Below, piece by piece: positions 9,083-16,869 of a DNA stretch of 36,414 bases; the first letter of the stretch is position 1, and each line of letters starts with the position of its first letter. The notes beneath the pieces were generated by a model. It was given only the letters and a program-made list of their open reading frames with translations. It made no database searches and had not been told where the DNA came from. The DNA is taken from contig CAMQRS010000014.1 in NCBI GenBank assembly GCA_947036815.1, positions 1 to 36,414 on the forward strand, read 5' to 3'. Source of the DNA: an uncultured Erysipelotrichaceae bacterium. Its GTDB lineage: Bacteria > Bacillota_I > Bacilli_A > Erysipelotrichales > Erysipelotrichaceae. The position numbers were made by a program, and so were the translations under genes.

Positions 9083-9127
9083 AAAGTATTGCCTATTTTT
9101 ACCAATATAAAGAAGTATAAATAAGGC

Positions 9128-9156
9128 TTGTAATATTATTGTATTTAAATTATAAT
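9128..9156 (+). promoter_or_regulatory. metK promoter
   Basis: TTGTAA (9128-9133) and TATAAT (9151-9156) are separated by 17 bp. Transcription would start about 9162-9165, only a few bases before the 5' strand of the riboswitch P1 helix. The resulting leader is about 175 nt. Confidence 0.75.
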
Positions 9157-9169
9157 AAACATGTAAAAA

Positions 9170-9309
9170 TTATCAAGAGTGGAGTAGAGAACTAGCTCAC
9201 ATCCCACACCAACCTGCGTAAACATATATATATGTAAGGTGGTACCGCTAGCATACGATAAGAGAAGAATCGATAGACACAACTGCCTTCTCTTAGAAGG
9301 CAGTTTTTT
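9170..9309 (+). ncRNA. SAM-riboswitch-like leader of metK with terminator (P4-less SAM-I-clan variant)
   Basis: P1 is TTATC (9170-9174) with GATAA (9257-9261). TTATCAAGAG is the usual SAM-I opening. P2 is GUGG (9179-9182) with CCAC (9204-9207) and GAG (9187-9189) with CUC (9196-9198). Loop CUAG (9192-9195) can form a pseudoknot with CUAG (9248-9251). P3 opens CAACC and closes AAGGUG (9236-9241). The terminator stem is 9281-9291 with 9295-9305, then six T. The antiterminator TAAGAGAAG (9259-9267) is fully complementary to 9287-9295 and overlaps P1, giving a SAM-off switch. The normal P4 hairpin and kink-turn bases are absent. A T-box reading was considered and rejected. Confidence 0.72.
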
Positions 9310-9336
9310 ATTAATATGCCGGAAAGGAAACACATT

Positions 9337-10437
9337 ATGAAAGATTACATTTTTACAAGTGAAAGTATAACTGAGGGACACCCAGATAAGATTTGCGATA
9401 TGATCGCAGATTCAATTTTAGATGCTGCTTTAAGTCAAGATGCAAATGCAAAGATGGCTGTAGAAGCAACAATTAAAGATGATTTTGTATTAGTTTATGG
9501 AGAAGCAAACACAAGTGCAATCATAGACTATGCAGCGATTGCGAAAGCAACGATTAAAACAATCGGATATGACGAAGAATACACAGTAGTAGTAAAAGTA
9601 AACAAACAATCAAGTGAGATTAACTCTGCGGTTGTCAATCAAAGCGCTGGAGAAGTAGGAGCTGGAGACCAAGGAATTATGTTTGGTTATGCATGTAATG
9701 ATACAAATGAATACATGCCTGCACCAATCTATTATGCACATTTATTGGCAAGACAATTAACGAAAGTTAGAAGAGCAAACCCGTTATTGAAACCTGATGG
9801 TAAAACACAAGTAAGTGTAGAATACAAAGACGATAAAGCAATTCGTATTGATACGATTGTGGTAAGTACACAACATGCCAAAGAAGCAACACAAGGCCAA
9901 ATTAGAGAAATCATCATGAATGATGTTATCCTACCTTGTATTGATACGAACATGATCGATGAAAACACGAAATTTTTAATTAATCCAAGTGGAAGTTTCA
10001 TCGTTGGTGGAAGTTTTGGAGATTCAGGAACGACTGGAAGAAAAATAGTAGTTGATACATACGGTGGTATGGGACGTATTGGAGGAGGATGTTTCTCTAG
10101 TAAAGACCCTACTAAAGTAGATCGTAGTGCAGCATATTATTCTCGTTACGTTGCAAAAAACGTAGTAGCAAATAAATTAGCTCAAAAATGTGAAATCCAA
10201 GTTGCTTATGCAATCGGTAAATCACACCCAGTTTCAATATGTGTTGATACATTTGGAACAGGAGTTAAAGCAGACGAAGAATTATTAGATATTATTAAAG
10301 CGAACTTCAACTTTGAAGTTGGAAATATCTTGAATGAATTAGAATTGAGAAACCCTATCTACTTTAGAACAGCATGTTATGGACACTTTGGTGATCCAGC
10401 ATTTAGTTGGGAAACAGTAAAACAAATGAAATTTTAA
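9337..10437 (+). CDS. metK: S-adenosylmethionine synthetase MetK
   Basis: MetK makes S-adenosylmethionine from methionine and ATP in the cytoplasm; SAM also serves HsdM upstream. The family motifs are ESITEGHPDK near the N-terminus, GAGDQGIMFGY (signature 1) and KDPTKVDRSAAY. Signature 2 reads GGGCFSSKD instead of the usual GGGAFSGKD, and the segment usually written NPTGRF reads NPSGSF, so it is a divergent member. The start at 9337 has GGAAAGGAAA upstream and gives 366 residues, slightly short for the family; the ATG at 9316 lacks a good site. The riboswitch-like leader and terminator fit feedback by SAM. Confidence 0.95.
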   Translation: MKDYIFTSESITEGHPDKICDMIADSILDAALSQDANAKMAVEATIKDDFVLVYGEANTSAIIDYAAIAKATIKTIGYDEEYTVVVKVNKQSSEINSAVVNQSAGEVGAGDQGIMFGYACNDTNEYMPAPIYYAHLLARQLTKVRRANPLLKPDGKTQVSVEYKDDKAIRIDTIVVSTQHAKEATQGQIREIIMNDVILPCIDTNMIDENTKFLINPSGSFIVGGSFGDSGTTGRKIVVDTYGGMGRIGGGCFSSKDPTKVDRSAAYYSRYVAKNVVANKLAQKCEIQVAYAIGKSHPVSICVDTFGTGVKADEELLDIIKANFNFEVGNILNELELRNPIYFRTACYGHFGDPAFSWETVKQMKF

Positions 10438-10443
10438 TGAATG

Positions 10444-10470
10444 ACCTTCCTAAATATAGGAAGGTTTTTT
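10444..10470 (+). terminator. Intrinsic terminator of metK
   Basis: ACCTTCCTA (10444-10452) pairs perfectly with TAGGAAGGT (10457-10465) over a four-base loop, followed by six T. Confidence 0.92.
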
Positions 10471-10525
10471 ATATACCCTATCTAAAAGAATAGTGTATAC
10501 TATAACTATATAAAGTGAGGTACTT

Positions 10526-11230
10526 ATGGATACATTTATACAATTTAAAAATGTGAAAAAGGTTTATCAAAAGGGTGATGTAGAAACATATGCATTGTCT
10601 GGTGTAGACTTTGAAGTAAATAAAGGAGAATTTGTTGTGATTGTAGGGCCATCAGGTGCAGGAAAAACAACGCTACTTAATTTATTAGGTGGCATGGATA
10701 GTGCAAGTGAAGGAAGTATTATTGTCAATGGATCAAATATTGCAGGGTATGATGAAAAGCAATTAACGAAGTATCGTAGAGATGATATTGGTTTTGTGTT
10801 CCAATTTTATAATTTAGTCCAAAACTTAACAGCATTAGAAAATGTAGAACTAGCATTACAAATTTCAAAAGATCCCTTAGATGCTGAAATGGTATTGGAG
10901 CGTGTTGATTTAGCACAACGAATGCACCACTTTCCTAGTCAGTTATCTGGAGGAGAGCAACAACGTGTAGCAATTGCTAGAGCCATAGCTAAGAACCCAC
11001 AACTCTTATTGTGTGATGAACCAACAGGAGCCTTAGATTATCAAACGGGAAAAGCTATTTTAGCCTTGTTAAAAGAAATGTGTAACAAATATAATATGAG
11101 CATCCTGATCATAACGCATAACGGAGCGCTTGCAGATATGGCAGATCGTGTTATTCATTTAAAAAATGGAAAAGTAGCGCAGTCATATAAAAATAAAGTA
11201 GTGAAACCAATAGAAGAAATAGAGTGGTAA
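10526..11230 (+). CDS. ABC transporter ATP-binding protein (LolD/MacB type)
   Basis: This is a 234-residue ATPase with Walker [10 protein letters not shown] (41-49), Q-loop [18 protein letters not shown], signature LSGGEQQR (140-147), Walker [13 protein letters not shown] (160-171) and the H-loop ITHN. This motif set is typical of the LolD/MacB/FtsE group, which powers FtsX-type permeases rather than small-molecule uptake. The permease starts one base after its stop, so the two are co-translated. The start has GTGAGG upstream. Function is inferred from family: extrusion of lipids, peptides or antibiotics, or mechanical signalling. No adjacent sensor kinase narrows this down. Confidence 0.92.
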   Translation: MDTFIQFKNVKKVYQKGDVETYALSGVDFEVNKGEFVVIVGPSGAGKTTLLNLLGGMDSASEGSIIVNGSNIAGYDEKQLTKYRRDDIGFVFQFYNLVQNLTALENVELALQISKDPLDAEMVLERVDLAQRMHHFPSQLSGGEQQRVAIARAIAKNPQLLLCDEPTGALDYQTGKAILALLKEMCNKYNMSILIITHNGALADMADRVIHLKNGKVAQSYKNKVVKPIEEIEW

Positions 11231-11231
11231 T

Positions 11232-14200
11232 ATGAAAAATAAATTCGCCTTAAATCAATTGAGAATACTAAGGAAGACAAAATCAAGGTTCATTTCTATC
11301 TTTGTGATTGTCTTTTTAGGAGCATCATTCTTCGCTGGATTAAGACACACTCCTTTTATTATGCAACATTCAATGAATTCTTATTTACAAGAGTATGAAG
11401 TTCAAGACTTGAATTTGATTAGTACCCTTGCCTTTAGTGATGACGATATAAAAGTGATATTGGCTAATGAACAAGTATCAAACATAGATAAAGGGAATGT
11501 ATTTGATGCATTAATTGTAGAAGAAGATAGTAAGGGAGTTAGTGTCTATACAAGCGAAACGTTTGATTCAAATGTTAGTCAGTTAGAAATTAATGAAGGA
11601 AGACTTCCAAAATTAGATAATGAATGTGTAATGGATTACCAAATGATGCATAACTTTGGGTATGAGCTAGGTGATGAAATAACACTAGAAACAGCACAAG
11701 GATCGAAGGCATTTAATATCGTAGGGTTTGTCTCTGATACACGTTTTATTGCGAGTTTAGAAAGAGGGAGCAATTCGTTAGGAGATGGAGTGAACAACGG
11801 ATTTGTTCATATATTATCTGAAGAGAATACACATCTTATCTACCCTGATACGCTGTATGAGTTAAGAGAAGAAGATGTGTTATATAATGATCTTAGAATT
11901 CGATTACATGGGACGGAAGAGATGAGTCTATTTTCTGAAGAGTATTTGAAGTATGTAGAAACAGTAGAGTATGAATTGAACTTAGTGCTTAGTGAGCGCT
12001 TTATTGATTTATATGATTCGATTGTAGAAGATGCGAATGCAGAAATTGATACCTATCTACGAGAATATGATGAAGGGGAATTGCTGTATACGAACAATTT
12101 GCTTGATTTTAATAATGAAATTAATAATGCGAAGTTAGAATTACTGAATGCGAAAGAAATTTTGGTAGCAAATCAAAGTAAACTATTAGAAGCACAACAG
12201 CTTATGGGAGATGAACTAGCAGGACGAACCAATGAAATTGGTCAATTGCAGGCAAATATAAAAGAATTGCAAGAGATATTGAATGCGCTGTTAGAAAATC
12301 CAGAAGATGTGATTATCGATGGGGACTTGAGTGATGAATATCAAGAGAGTATTGATGAAATATTAGGAGATGCACAAACAACGTTAGATAACTTACAAAT
12401 CATGCTAGCCCATGTGATGAGTTTGCAAGAAGTGAATATTCAATTAGAAAAAGCACAACTTGAACTAGAACTGGCAGAAACAGAACTAAGTAAAAATGAA
12501 TTGTTGGCAGATCAAGAATTCGAATTAGCAAGAGAAGAACTAGAACTTGCGTATAGTCAAATTACACAGGCACAACAAGATGTGGCAAGTATACCCACGG
12601 GTGAACTATACATATTAAGTAGAAATGAAAATATCGGAATAATGAGTTTTGCGGCTAACACAGATTCTATTGACGCATTATCGCTTGTATTTCCATTGAT
12701 GTTCTTTTTGGTAGCTGCACTAGTTACTTTGACAAGTATGACAAGAATGATTGAAGAACAAAGATTACAGAACGGAACAATGAGAGCACTAGGGTATGAT
12801 AAAAAAGATGTGATTATGCAATATGTTGTGTATTCATTCTTCGTCACTTTTGTAGCAACGCTCTTAGGAATCTTCTTTGGAGTATATTTCTTTGCATGGT
12901 TAATATATTTCTTATATACGTCTATCTTGTATGGAGTAAGCGCACCGATTCAATACCAATTTGATTTATGGATTTGCTTGCAGACGCTATTTATATCAGT
13001 TGTGATAACGATGGGAGTATCGTTGTTTGTTAGTTATACAGAGTTGAAATCAACACCAGCTGAACTATTAAGACCGAAGGCTCCAAAGATGGGGAAACGT
13101 ATCTTTATTGAGAAAATTACGTGGCTATGGAAGAGATTATCATTTAATCAAAAAGTAACGTTGAGAAACTTATTCAGATATAAAAAACGCTTTCTTATGT
13201 TAATTATAGGGATCGGTGGATGTACAGCCTTGATGGTTGCAGGTTTTGGATTAAGAAACTCGATCGATGGTGTCGTTAGTAGACAGTATGGAGAAGTTTG
13301 GACGTACGATGGAATTGTAAGTTTTGATGATAACTATACAGCAGAGAAGAGTGAAGAAATAGAAAAAGAATTATTAGAGCGAAGTGAAATAGATGAAGTG
13401 AAAAGTTTCTACCAACAAATGATAATGATTGACGGAGAAGAAACGAATCATCAAGGAGTTTTGGTTGTTCCTAATCAGATGACAGGACTTGATGATATGA
13501 TTCATTTAGAAAACGGAACTACGAAAGAAGAAGTGCAATTAAGTGATGATGGTATTGTGATTAATCAAAAACTATCAGAAATACTAGGTGTTGAAGTAAA
13601 CGATTCAATAACAATTACAATTCAAAATAAAAAATACGAGGTAGAAGTACAAGGGATATATGATATTTACTATATGCATTATATCTTTATGTCAGATACC
13701 TTGTATGAAGAATTAAGTGAAAGTGAAATATCATTTAATAAGGCATTCATTAAGTTACCAAAAATCAATGAAACAACGATGAATTCCATTGATAACTATG
13801 TAAGCGAGAGTGAAACACTTACCTCTATTACATACTCCCAAAGTAATGCTGATGATTTTGTGAAGCAGGTGGAGGGAGTAAACAGTGTTGTAGTAATCTT
13901 AGTGGTATGTGCGGCTGCGTTAGCGTTTGTAGTACTATATAATTTAACGAATATAAATATACAAGAGAGAAAGAGTGAAATAGCAACAATTAAAGTGCTA
14001 GGTTTTTATCCAAGAGAAGTATACGATTATATATTTAGAGAGAATATCTTGCTTGCGATCTTAGGATCGATTGTTGGATGTTTCTTTGGTTACTTATTAC
14101 ATGGATTTGTGATACGAAGTGTCGAGTTAGAAATGACTATGTTTGTTAGAGAGTTAAACCTTGCAAGCTACGTATGCTCAATTCTGTTGACTCTTGTCTT

Positions 14201-14279
14201 TACGTTGCTGATTAACTTTGCGATGAGATCATCATTGAAAAAAATAGATATGGTAGAATCACTGAAGAGTGTGGAATAA
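11232..14279 (+). CDS. Large FtsX/LolE-type ABC permease with long extracellular coiled coil
   Basis: This 1015-residue membrane protein is the partner of the ATPase just upstream. TM1 is at about residues 19-37. A large extracellular domain follows, including a glutamate-rich, heptad-like helical region (about 255-470). An FtsX-type membrane block comes next (about 484-605), then TM5 (about 652-676), a second extracellular domain, and a final three-helix FtsX block (about 883-1005). It ends LKKIDMVESLKSVE. Duplicated FtsX domains fit an MacB-like mechanotransmission permease. The extended coiled coil resembles stalks in streptococcal and clostridial relatives. The substrate cannot be predicted. 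Confidence 0.9.
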   Translation: MKNKFALNQLRILRKTKSRFISIFVIVFLGASFFAGLRHTPFIMQHSMNSYLQEYEVQDLNLISTLAFSDDDIKVILANEQVSNIDKGNVFDALIVEEDSKGVSVYTSETFDSNVSQLEINEGRLPKLDNECVMDYQMMHNFGYELGDEITLETAQGSKAFNIVGFVSDTRFIASLERGSNSLGDGVNNGFVHILSEENTHLIYPDTLYELREEDVLYNDLRIRLHGTEEMSLFSEEYLKYVETVEYELNLVLSERFIDLYDSIVEDANAEIDTYLREYDEGELLYTNNLLDFNNEINNAKLELLNAKEILVANQSKLLEAQQLMGDELAGRTNEIGQLQANIKELQEILNALLENPEDVIIDGDLSDEYQESIDEILGDAQTTLDNLQIMLAHVMSLQEVNIQLEKAQLELELAETELSKNELLADQEFELAREELELAYSQITQAQQDVASIPTGELYILSRNENIGIMSFAANTDSIDALSLVFPLMFFLVAALVTLTSMTRMIEEQRLQNGTMRALGYDKKDVIMQYVVYSFFVTFVATLLGIFFGVYFFAWLIYFLYTSILYGVSAPIQYQFDLWICLQTLFISVVITMGVSLFVSYTELKSTPAELLRPKAPKMGKRIFIEKITWLWKRLSFNQKVTLRNLFRYKKRFLMLIIGIGGCTALMVAGFGLRNSIDGVVSRQYGEVWTYDGIVSFDDNYTAEKSEEIEKELLERSEIDEVKSFYQQMIMIDGEETNHQGVLVVPNQMTGLDDMIHLENGTTKEEVQLSDDGIVINQKLSEILGVEVNDSITITIQNKKYEVEVQGIYDIYYMHYIFMSDTLYEELSESEISFNKAFIKLPKINETTMNSIDNYVSESETLTSITYSQSNADDFVKQVEGVNSVVVILVVCAAALAFVVLYNLTNINIQERKSEIATIKVLGFYPREVYDYIFRENILLAILGSIVGCFFGYLLHGFVIRSVELEMTMFVRELNLASYVCSILLTLVFTLLINFAMRSSLKKIDMVESLKSVE

Positions 14280-14295
14280 TTAGCTTAAATAAATG

Positions 14296-14324
14296 TGTAC
14301 AATCAGTAGTATGTTTGGTATAAT
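14296..14324 (+). promoter_or_regulatory. rpsF operon promoter
   Basis: TGTACA (14296-14301) and TATAAT (14319-14324) are spaced by 17 bp. The start of transcription would be near 14331, at the base of the first leader hairpin. Confidence 0.7.
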
Positions 14325-14329
14325 ACTGA

Positions 14330-14375
14330 GGCGAGTAAGACAAACTTACTCCTTGCCTATTACTTGATAATAGGC
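14330..14375 (+). promoter_or_regulatory. Structured leader of rpsF with two competing hairpins
   Basis: Hairpin 1 pairs GGC (14330-14332) with GCC (14355-14357) and GAGTAAG (14333-14339) with CTTACTC (14345-14351), leaving a three-base bulge. Hairpin 2 pairs GCCTATTA (14355-14362) perfectly with TAATAGGC (14368-14375). Both use GCC 14355-14357, so the full forms exclude each other. S6:S18 autoregulatory leaders are known upstream of rpsF in many bacteria; whether this is that motif is uncertain. Confidence 0.5.
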
Positions 14376-14400
14376 CTAAGACCAGAAGGAGGTGTACAAA

Positions 14401-14694
14401 ATGAAAAAATATGAAATCATGTACATCGTGAACGCATCATTGCAAGAAGATGCACGTGCAACTTTAGATGAAGGATTACAAACAATCATCACTAAAGCAG
14501 GAGGAAGCATTACTAATGTGGATAACTGGGGATGCAAAGAGTTCGCGTATGAAATCAATCACATGACTAAAGGTTATTACACAGTAATGACTATAATGGC
14601 TAACAACGAAGGAATTTCTGAATTCAATCGTTTAACGCTAATCAACTCAAACGTAATTCGTTCTATGATAGTTAAATTAGATGAAGCTGCTTAA
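14401..14694 (+). CDS. rpsF: 30S ribosomal protein bS6
   Basis: bS6 (97 residues) sits on the platform of the small subunit next to bS18. The sequence MKKYEIMYIVNASLQEDA, then GCKEFAYEINHMTKGYY, is typical. The ATG at 14401 has AAGGAGG at 14386-14392; the upstream GTG at 14392 overlaps that ribosome site and is rejected. It is first in the conserved rpsF-ssb-rpsR operon, which lies close to the replication origin in many Bacillota. Confidence 0.97.
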   Translation: MKKYEIMYIVNASLQEDARATLDEGLQTIITKAGGSITNVDNWGCKEFAYEINHMTKGYYTVMTIMANNEGISEFNRLTLINSNVIRSMIVKLDEAA

Positions 14695-14709
14695 TAAGGA
14701 GGTTACATT

Positions 14710-15222
14710 ATGATTAATCGTGTTGTATTAGTTGGACGTTTAACAAGAGATTTAGATTTAAGAAAAACACCAAGCGGAGCTAGTGTTGTTTCATTCTCAA
14801 TAGCTTGTAATCGTAGAACTAAAGTAGAAGGACAACCTGATGCAGATTTTATTAACTGCGTCGCTTGGAATAAAACAGCTGATTTAATGGCACAATATTT
14901 ACATAAAGGTGCATTAATCGGTATAGAAGGAAGAATCCAAACTAGAACATATGATGATAAAGATGGAAAAAAAGTTTATGTTACTGAAGTAGTAACAGAA
15001 AGCGTTCAATTCCTAGAACCTAAATCTGCTAGTGGAAATTCTCAATCGTATTCTCAACCATCATATTCACAACCGTATTCTCAAGGAACTCAAAGTAACC
15101 AAGGGAATCAAGGATATGGAAATATGGGTGGGTATACACCAGATGAAACAAATCGTTCATCATTTGATAAAGAATTCGCTAATGATACATTAGATATCGC
15201 TAGTGATGATTTACCATTCTAA
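14710..15222 (+). CDS. ssb: Single-stranded DNA-binding protein
   Basis: SSB (170 residues) coats single-stranded DNA in replication and repair. The OB fold covers about residues 1-105 (INRVVLVGRLTRDLDLRKTP ... VTEVVTESVQFLE). A Q/S/G/Y-rich flexible linker follows (about 108-150), and the protein ends with the acidic protein-docking tip DDLPF. AAGGAGG lies upstream (14696-14702). It is sandwiched between rpsF and rpsR as in the usual Bacillota operon. Confidence 0.97.
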   Translation: MINRVVLVGRLTRDLDLRKTPSGASVVSFSIACNRRTKVEGQPDADFINCVAWNKTADLMAQYLHKGALIGIEGRIQTRTYDDKDGKKVYVTEVVTESVQFLEPKSASGNSQSYSQPSYSQPYSQGTQSNQGNQGYGNMGGYTPDETNRSSFDKEFANDTLDIASDDLPF

Positions 15223-15247
15223 ATATAAATAGGAAGGAGCAATTCAA

Positions 15248-15478
15248 ATGGCTTTCAAAAAACAAAGAATCGGAAGAAAAAAAGTATGTTTTTTCACGAA
15301 AAACAATATTGATACAATCGATTACAAAGATGTTGAGTTATTAAGAAGATTCATCTCTGCTAATGGAAAAATTATTCCTAGACGTGTTACAGGAACAAAA
15401 GCAAAATACCAAAGAATGTTAGCAACTGCTATCAAACGTTCTCGTCAAATGGCTTTATTACCTTACGTAGAAGAATAA
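15248..15478 (+). CDS. rpsR: 30S ribosomal protein bS18
   Basis: bS18 (76 residues) forms a heterodimer with bS6. Typical segments are [19 protein letters not shown] and [13 protein letters not shown]. There is an AGGAAGGAGC site before the ATG at 15248. It is the last gene of the operon and a perfect terminator follows. The cysteine in [10 protein letters not shown] is a single residue, not a zinc-binding set. Confidence 0.97.
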   Translation: MAFKKQRIGRKKVCFFTKNNIDTIDYKDVELLRRFISANGKIIPRRVTGTKAKYQRMLATAIKRSRQMALLPYVEE

Positions 15479-15492
15479 GAAACGAAAATATT

Positions 15493-15522
15493 AGGACTCC
15501 CAATAAGGGAGTCCTTTTTTTT
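15493..15522 (+). terminator. Intrinsic terminator of rpsF-ssb-rpsR
   Basis: AGGACTCCC (15493-15501) pairs perfectly with GGGAGTCCT (15507-15515), and eight T follow (15515-15522). Confidence 0.93.
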
Positions 15523-15709
15523 ATGTGAACTCTTTGCGTATTTTTCACACATTTACGATGACAATTGTCATTTAAAAAAATCAACACATCCTGTGTGGAA
15601 AGTAAAAACAGTAAGGAGAAGTAGCGAAAACCCTTTGTTTAAAGGCTTTTTTGCACTAAAACAAAAGAAAAAATAAAAAAACAATAAAATTAGCACCCTT
15701 ATTTTACCT
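15523..15709. other. Gene-free upstream region of the mannose PTS operon
   Basis: No gene is seen between the rpsR terminator and the manX promoter. The region holds a 14-bp perfect palindrome ATGACAATTGTCAT (15558-15571), an inverted repeat ACACA-TCC-TGTGT (15584-15596), and a terminator-like hairpin CCTTT-GTTT-AAAGG (15632-15645). That hairpin's flanks (GC plus A-run, then T-run plus GC, 15624-15654) extend the stem. The palindrome looks like a regulator site about 140 bp upstream of the promoter. None matches a regulator I can name with confidence. Confidence 0.5.
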
Positions 15710-15738
15710 TTGCATTCAAATAAAGTGTGTGATAGTAT
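15710..15738 (+). promoter_or_regulatory. Promoter of the mannose PTS operon
   Basis: TTGCAT (15710-15715) and TAGTAT (15733-15738) are separated by 17 bp, with TG at 15730-15731 giving an extended -10. Transcription would start near 15745, leaving a leader of about 125 nt that contains an 8-bp hairpin (15774-15781 with 15792-15799). Confidence 0.65.
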
Positions 15739-15743
15739 GTGTA

Positions 15744-15757
15744 TGTAAGTGGTTACA
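15744..15757. promoter_or_regulatory. cre-like site (CcpA operator candidate) at the man transcription start
   Basis: TGTAAGTGGTTACA matches the cre consensus TGWAANCGNTNWCA at every fixed position but one (T for C in the centre). Its outer arms TGTAA and TTACA are a perfect dyad. It covers the expected start point, where CcpA binding would block transcription. Confidence 0.55.
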
Positions 15758-15870
15758 GGCTTCACAACTTTGCAAATTATTCAGTAGCTACAATAATTTA
15801 TGAAGTGAAAAGCGCTAGTCCATTTTCATTTAAAAACTTATTATTAAGTAATGAGAAAGGAGACAAATTT

Positions 15871-16842
15871 ATGGTTAGAATTATACTAGCTAGTCATGGT
15901 GAATTCGCACTTGGTCTACACCAATCATCAGAAATGATTTTTGGAACTCAAGAAGAAGTTAAGTGTGTTACATTGATGCCTAGTGACGGACCTGAAACTT
16001 TTAGATCAAAAGTTGATGAAGCAGTTGTAGGTGCCGATGAAGTCTTATTTCTAGTTGATTTATGGGGGGGAACACCTTTCAACCAAATCAGTATGGCATT
16101 AAATGGTCACGAAGAAAAATGGGCGATTGTTACTGGAATGAATTTACCAATGGTAATTGAAGCGTATGTAGCAAGAAACTCAATTGAATCGGCTCATGAA
16201 ATGGCGACACTAATTTGTGAAAAATCAAAAGAAGGAATATTGACTAAAATCGCAACAGTACAAGCTGCTCCAAAAGCGAATTCAGCGCCTGCTCAAAAAC
16301 CTAAGGCAAATAAAATACCTGAAGGAACTGTAGTAGGAGATGGAAAAATTAATTATGTATTCGCACGTGTAGATACACGTCTATTACATGGTCAAGTAGC
16401 AACAACTTGGACTAAAGAAACAAAACCACAAAGAATTGTAATTGCATCTAATAGCGTTGCTAAAGATGAATTGAGAAAAACAATGATCGTTCAAGCAGCT
16501 CCTCCGGGAGTTAAAGTGCACGTTGTTGCTTTGGATCAATTAGTTAAGATTGACTCAGATCCTCGTTTCGGAGGAACAAGAATGATGGTTTTATTTGAAA
16601 CACCTCAAGATGCATTATATTGTATTGAAAAAGGTGTAGCAATTGAAAAACTATGTTTAGGTTCTATGGCTCATAGCCTTGGAAAAGTTGTTGCAACAAG
16701 AGCGTTAGCTTTTAATGCAGACGATGTTAAAACAGTTGAAGCTTTATTGGACAAAAACGTTAATGTTTATGGACAAACTGTTCCTAGTGAAAGTCCACTT
16801 AAAGTAGCAGACATTTTAAAAAAAGCAAAAGATTTATTATAA
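15871..16842 (+). CDS. manX: PTS mannose-type EIIAB component
   Basis: This is a 323-residue fused EIIA-EIIB. HPr phosphorylates H9 of EIIA (ILASHGEFA). EIIB carries its phosphate on H173 (RVDTRLLHGQVATTW) and passes it to the incoming sugar. The domains are joined by an Ala/Pro/Lys-rich linker (about 131-150). The start at 15871 has AAAGGAGA at 15856-15863; an in-frame extension back to 15739 has no ribosome site and overlaps the start of transcription. It is first in manX-manY-manZ-manO. The sugar may be mannose, glucose, glucosamine or related hexoses; sequence alone does not settle this. Confidence 0.95.
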   Translation: MVRIILASHGEFALGLHQSSEMIFGTQEEVKCVTLMPSDGPETFRSKVDEAVVGADEVLFLVDLWGGTPFNQISMALNGHEEKWAIVTGMNLPMVIEAYVARNSIESAHEMATLICEKSKEGILTKIATVQAAPKANSAPAQKPKANKIPEGTVVGDGKINYVFARVDTRLLHGQVATTWTKETKPQRIVIASNSVAKDELRKTMIVQAAPPGVKVHVVALDQLVKIDSDPRFGGTRMMVLFETPQDALYCIEKGVAIEKLCLGSMAHSLGKVVATRALAFNADDVKTVEALLDKNVNVYGQTVPSESPLKVADILKKAKDLL

Positions 16843-16869
16843 TAATAAAAACAAAGGAGAAACACAATT

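Noticed and set aside
9083-9127. Possible hairpin after hsdR (GCCTATTTTTA with TATAAATAAGGC)
   Set aside because: Pairing is imperfect and no T-run follows, so it is not called as a terminator.
9236-9309. T-box riboswitch reading of the metK leader (AAGGTGGTACCGC)
   Set aside because: The promoter leaves only about 75 nt before this string, too little for a T-box stem I with specifier loop. Downstream bases do not complete a proper antiterminator with it, whereas P1 and the 9-bp antiterminator fit a SAM-type switch. The match is still mentioned as unusual.
15739-15870. 44-codon N-terminal extension of manX
   Set aside because: No Shine-Dalgarno, no similarity to EIIA starts, and it overlaps the promoter start and cre-like box. 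The ATG at 15871 has AAAGGAGA.
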